A stretch of DNA of 64,000 nt from Chitinophagaceae bacterium (GTDB taxonomy: Bacteria; Bacteroidota; Bacteroidia; Chitinophagales; Chitinophagaceae). Every line of letters begins with the position of its first letter. The first letter of the stretch is position 1. The DNA lies in assembly GCA_016710935.1 (NCBI GenBank), contig JADJTY010000001.1, positions 598,045 through 662,044 on the forward strand, in the 5' to 3' direction. This document shows positions 60,992 through 64,000 of this stretch, piece after piece. The position numbers and the translations under genes were made by a program. The notes below the pieces were generated by a model that had not been told where the DNA came from, ran no database searches, and saw only the letters and a list, made by a program, of their open reading frames with translations.

Positions 60992-62508
60992 TTACGAAAA
61001 AAAAGCACAGGCTTTTTCTATTCTGTTCACTGTTTCAGCGCTGCCGATAGCTTCAGCAATAACGAAAACACCGGGCCCCATTTTGGTGCCAACAAGCATT
61101 ACCCTCAGTATCATTTGCAACTCACCAACCTTTATATTTTTCGCTGTTGCCAGGTTTTTAAATTCAGTTTCTATGGTATTGATATTCCAATCAGTGATAT
61201 CCTTATATCTTGTAATTAATGCTGTGAAAAAATCGTTCTTTTCACTATCCCACTTTGGTTTAACAGATGCCTCATCATAAGTTGAAGGGGTTACGTAAAA
61301 GAAAACAGCCTGGTCAAAAAAGTCGGTTAATAAGTGACAGCGTTCTTTAACCAGCTCAAGCACTTTGGTAAAATATGCTTCATCCTTTATTTCAATTCCT
61401 TTCGATTCAAAAATTTCTTTAACCCTTGCCTGGTAATTTGAAACGGGTAATTTCTTTATCCATTCATGATTGAACCATTTTGCTTTTTCAAAATCAAATT
61501 TGCACCGCTGCATGCACACGGTCCATGCTGAAATGTTCAATCAGTTCCTCCATGCTGTACAATTCCTGCTCTGTTCCGTCGTTCCAGCCCAATACTGCCA
61601 ACAGGTTAATGAAAGCTTCCGGTAAAAAACCCCTTTCTTTAAATCCTTCGGTAAGTTCATCCGTCTTCGGATCCGTCCAGTTCATGGCAAATACCGGGAA
61701 TCCATATTTTGCTCCATCGCGTTTGCTGAGCTTTCCGCTGGGCCCCATGATCAGCGGCAGGTGTGCCCATTGAGGCATATTGTCCAAACCAAAAGATATT
61801 TCCAAAGCAGTACATGCACGGGGGCGCTGCTCAGCCATTCTTCTCCGCGAAAGGCATGCGTTATCTTCATTAAATGGTCATCCACCACCACAGCGAGGTG
61901 ATAAGTGGGCATACCATCTGCTTTCAGTAAAACCTTATCATCAACCAGCGATGAATCAAAACTTACTTCATGATGTATCATATCAGTAAAAGAAATTGTT
62001 TCATGGGCCGGCATTTTTATGCGTATCACATAGCGGGCATTTTCAGCCAGTAGCTTTTTACCTCATCTTCCAACAAGGTCAGCGAATTTTTCATCCGCAT
62101 ACGCACATTGCCATCGTATTGTGGTGAAGGATTTTCCGCAGTTTTAAAATCATTTCTCATTGTTTCCAGGTCCTCCGGTGTGTCAAAAGCATAATAGGCA
62201 AAGCCATCGTTAACCAATTGCTCAGCATATTTCCTGTACAGTTCTTTTCTTTCGCTTTGGCGATATGGTGCATAGGGACCCTCGTGTACAGGGCTTTCAT
62301 CTGGTTCCACCCCACACCATTTCAGGCAGTTAAAAATATAATCCTCGGCACCTGCTACAAACCTGTTCTGGTCTGTATCTTCAATACGTACAATAAAATC
62401 GCCTCCCTGTTTTTTGGCAAACAGGTAATTATATAAAACAGTGCGTACGCCGCCTAAATGTAATCCACCCGTTGGACTGGGTGCAAAACGAACTCTTACT
62501 TTACTCAT
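60992..62508 (-). CDS. gltX: Glutamyl-tRNA synthetase (several frameshifts)
   Basis: This enzyme charges tRNA-Glu. Corrected, it is one protein of about 505 residues starting MSKVRVRFAPSPTGGLHLGG (HIGH-like HLGG, then RIEDTDQNR), followed by YHLAVVVDDHLMKITHAFRGEEW, the KMSKS-like loop GKLSKRDGA, and the anticodon-binding C-terminal domain (AKWFNHEWIKKL to ACAFFS). Single-base losses sit in T5 at 62055-62059, A4 at 61791-61794, and at CC and TTT at 61499-61506. All remaining segments join in order with no missing residues, which argues against decay. The gene is normally essential. Confidence 0.92.
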
Positions 62509-62550
62509 GTTGCAAAGATAAGCCTGTGGGATGTTTAAAATAGTGGTATA

Positions 62551-62587
62551 AAAAAACCGTCTCTACATGGTGTAGGGACGGTTTTTT
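62551..62587. terminator. Terminator between the lipoprotein and gltX
   Basis: AAAAAACCGTC-TCTACA-tgg-TGTAGG-GACGGTTTTTT forms a long stem with a central mismatch and T tracts. It ends the minus-strand lipoprotein transcript before gltX. Confidence 0.82.
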
Positions 62588-62609
62588 ATAAATTTAAACT
62601 TTAAAAAAC

Positions 62610-63457
62610 TTAGCGTAATGTGATGGTACGTGGTGCTCTGCCATCAATTGATAAAGCAGCCAGGTTATCACAGGGTGTGCCATAGCCAAAATCAATAACT
62701 GCATAATGGTTTGGCCTTGCACTTTTAGTTTGCCATTATCAATATTTGCACAGGCAGTTTTCTTAATCAGCGCTTCAAGTACTGTAATATCTCTTTGTAT
62801 ATTTGATGAATTTACAACGGTATGGGTGCCGGTGATAGAAAATATATCATCAATTCTAATTGGCGTGGCTACTCCTGCAGTTTGCACTACTGTTCTTAAA
62901 CCATAATGAGTCCACCATCTGCCGCCTGGAGCTGTGATTTTTCCGTTTTCTGTTCTGCGGGTCCAGCTTCTGCCAGGTGCTATACTTGTGTTTGTCCAGG
63001 TGTTAGTACCTTCAATTTTAAAACCATTAATGAAATAATTTGTAAAGGTCATAACTGCAACGCTGCCATTTTTTCTTACAGAATCAGAAAGAGTAATGTT
63101 GATCTTTCCGCTACGTACATTTCCATTATTGTCGGTGCAGGATGTTCCAAAATCGATTATAATGGTTTTAGGAAAACCTGACAACGGAGTGATAGTTACT
63201 GTAGCGCATGGGATAAAATCATTTACAATAACGGGTCCGCCGGCAGTAAAGCCACCGGCAATGTTATTTTCATCAGCTACCTGCAGAAACATGTCATTGG
63301 CATCTTCGGTAAGGTTATCGGATACAGCCTGATTTCCACTTGCTTCAAAAGTGTTTTCAAATTCTTCAGAAATGGTTTCGTTGTTTTTCTTACATGAATT
63401 GAAGCCAATGGCCAGTGAAAGCATGGCAAATGCAAACAGCAATTGTTTAATTTTCAT
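62610..63457 (-). CDS. Hypothetical lipoprotein (frameshift near C-terminus)
   Basis: This lipoprotein begins MKIKQLLFAFAMLSLAIGFNSC, with Cys at residue 22. The mature part is polar and beta-rich (DNLTEDANDMFLQVADENN, CATVTITPLSGFPKTIIIDFG, GKINITLSDSVRKNGSVAVMTF). In the given frame the last 40 residues look foreign. Adding one base in AAA (TTT on the plus strand) at 62710-62712 gives HYAVIDFGYGTPCDNLAALS and an ending ITLR-stop at 62610, which fits the pattern of such proteins. I know no function; the DFG-T-C-D motif recurs at residues about 101 and near the end. Confidence 0.75.
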
Positions 63458-63552
63458 AAATTTTGATTTAGTGTGTTGATTTTTAAGTTTTGAACAAGTA
63501 AGACTATCTCTATATATAATGGTTTAATCAGGTTTAAAATTTATTTTGTGCT

Positions 63553-64000
63553 ATGTTTTACTTAGTAAAAACGCCCAAATGGGTGCGGAAATTGTTTGCC
63601 GGAAGTATTTGGGAGCTCCCGGCGACCCAAAAAGTCATTTACCTCAGTTTTGATGATGGCCCACACCCGGTTATTACCTCGTTTGTTTTGGATGAATTGA
63701 ACAAATTCGGTGCCAAAGCTACTTTTTTTTGTGTAGGTAAAAACGTAGCAGAGCACCCGGAAGTTTTAACAGGATATTGGAACAGGGGCATGCTACTGGA
63801 AACCATACTTTTAATCACCTGGATGGCTGGAAAACCGGTAATGTGAAATATTTGCAAAATATTCTGAAAGCCGGAAACTATATCGATTCTCATTTATTTC
63901 GTCCGCCCTATGGAAGAATTACCCGCACGCAGCGAAAGCTATTGATGCGGCAGGACGAAACCCTACACAATAATTATGTGGAGTGTATTAGTGGTGATTT
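63553..64000 (+). CDS. Polysaccharide deacetylase (NodB homology, frameshifted, C-terminus beyond window)
   Basis: Starts MFYLVKTPKWVRKLFAGSIW. The NodB domain shows VIYLSFDDGPHP (catalytic and metal Asp, near residue 35), ATFFCVGKNVAEHPEVL, then after a one-base loss in the A run at 63768-63769 ILEQGHATGNHTFNH (H-x3-H metal ligands) and LFRPPYGRIT (R-P-P-Y-G). The window ends soon after ECISGDF. The family removes acetyl groups from chitin, peptidoglycan or other N-acetylated glycans. No long signal peptide is seen, but the first 20 residues could be a membrane-associated segment. Confidence 0.88.

Noticed and set aside
60992..62508. gltX as a decaying pseudogene.
   Set aside because: All domains remain in order and each break is one base in a homopolymer; loss of an essential gene is unlikely.

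Overview
The window is a low-GC chromosome segment from a Bacteroidota bacterium, most likely a Chitinophagaceae-type lineage. The evidence is a murF-alr fusion, gliding genes gldB, gldF and gldG, a secreted metalloprotease with a type IX secretion (T9SS) tail, many SusD-era style lipoproteins (short signal peptide ending in SC or GC), a TonB receptor, DUF4783 beside nadC, and TAnnTTTG promoter boxes. No rRNA, intact tRNA, CRISPR array, insertion sequence or prophage was seen.

Layout. 1-2.9 kb (minus strand): TonB receptor of the haem type, a small membrane protein and a Haem_bd protein, a possible haem module. 2.9-11.3 kb: housekeeping genes gpmI, DUF4783, nadC, SUI1, a ferredoxin, apaG, a desaturase, gldB and nadE. 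11.3-19.1 kb: a serine hydrolase, ybjQ, the MoxR/DUF58/BatD-like/BatA operon, DinB and rsgA. 19.2-29.1 kb: small lipoproteins, gamma carbonic anhydrase, a patatin-barrel protein, an aminotransferase, a penicillin-acylase relative, a regulator/membrane pair, a Coq4-like protein, DgkA and DUF1361. 29.1-45.7 kb: a very large propeller/barrel protein, an MBL hydrolase, methylmalonyl-CoA epimerase, iscS-iscU-iscA, gldFG, TerC, MurF-Alr, LspA and lipoproteins. 45.7-47 kb: a nested inverted-repeat element abutting a fumarase gene that has lost its catalytic centre. 47.2-55.5 kb: the T9SS protease and a fucosidase-GH3-fucosidase cluster. 55.6-64 kb: a lipoprotein, crotonase, a nucleotidyltransferase/small-protein pair, a B12-binding subunit, GT39, an esterase, gltX, a lipoprotein and a polysaccharide deacetylase cut by the window end.

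Two themes run across the window. First, at least nine genes, several of them essential (gltX, iscU), are split by single-base length changes, nearly all in short homopolymers and seven of them in the last 4 kb. This looks like consensus error rather than gene decay, so I give the corrected gene spans. The fumarase defect differs: about 330 bases are gone. Second, the genome carries many families of short palindromic repeats. Most are intergenic, but at least two types sit in frame inside protein genes (gpmI, the IscA-like gene, the aminotransferase), adding short peptides such as PPLGGG, in the manner of Rickettsia palindromic elements. I consider this, with the 266-bp nested element at 45.66-45.92 kb, the most interesting signal here.
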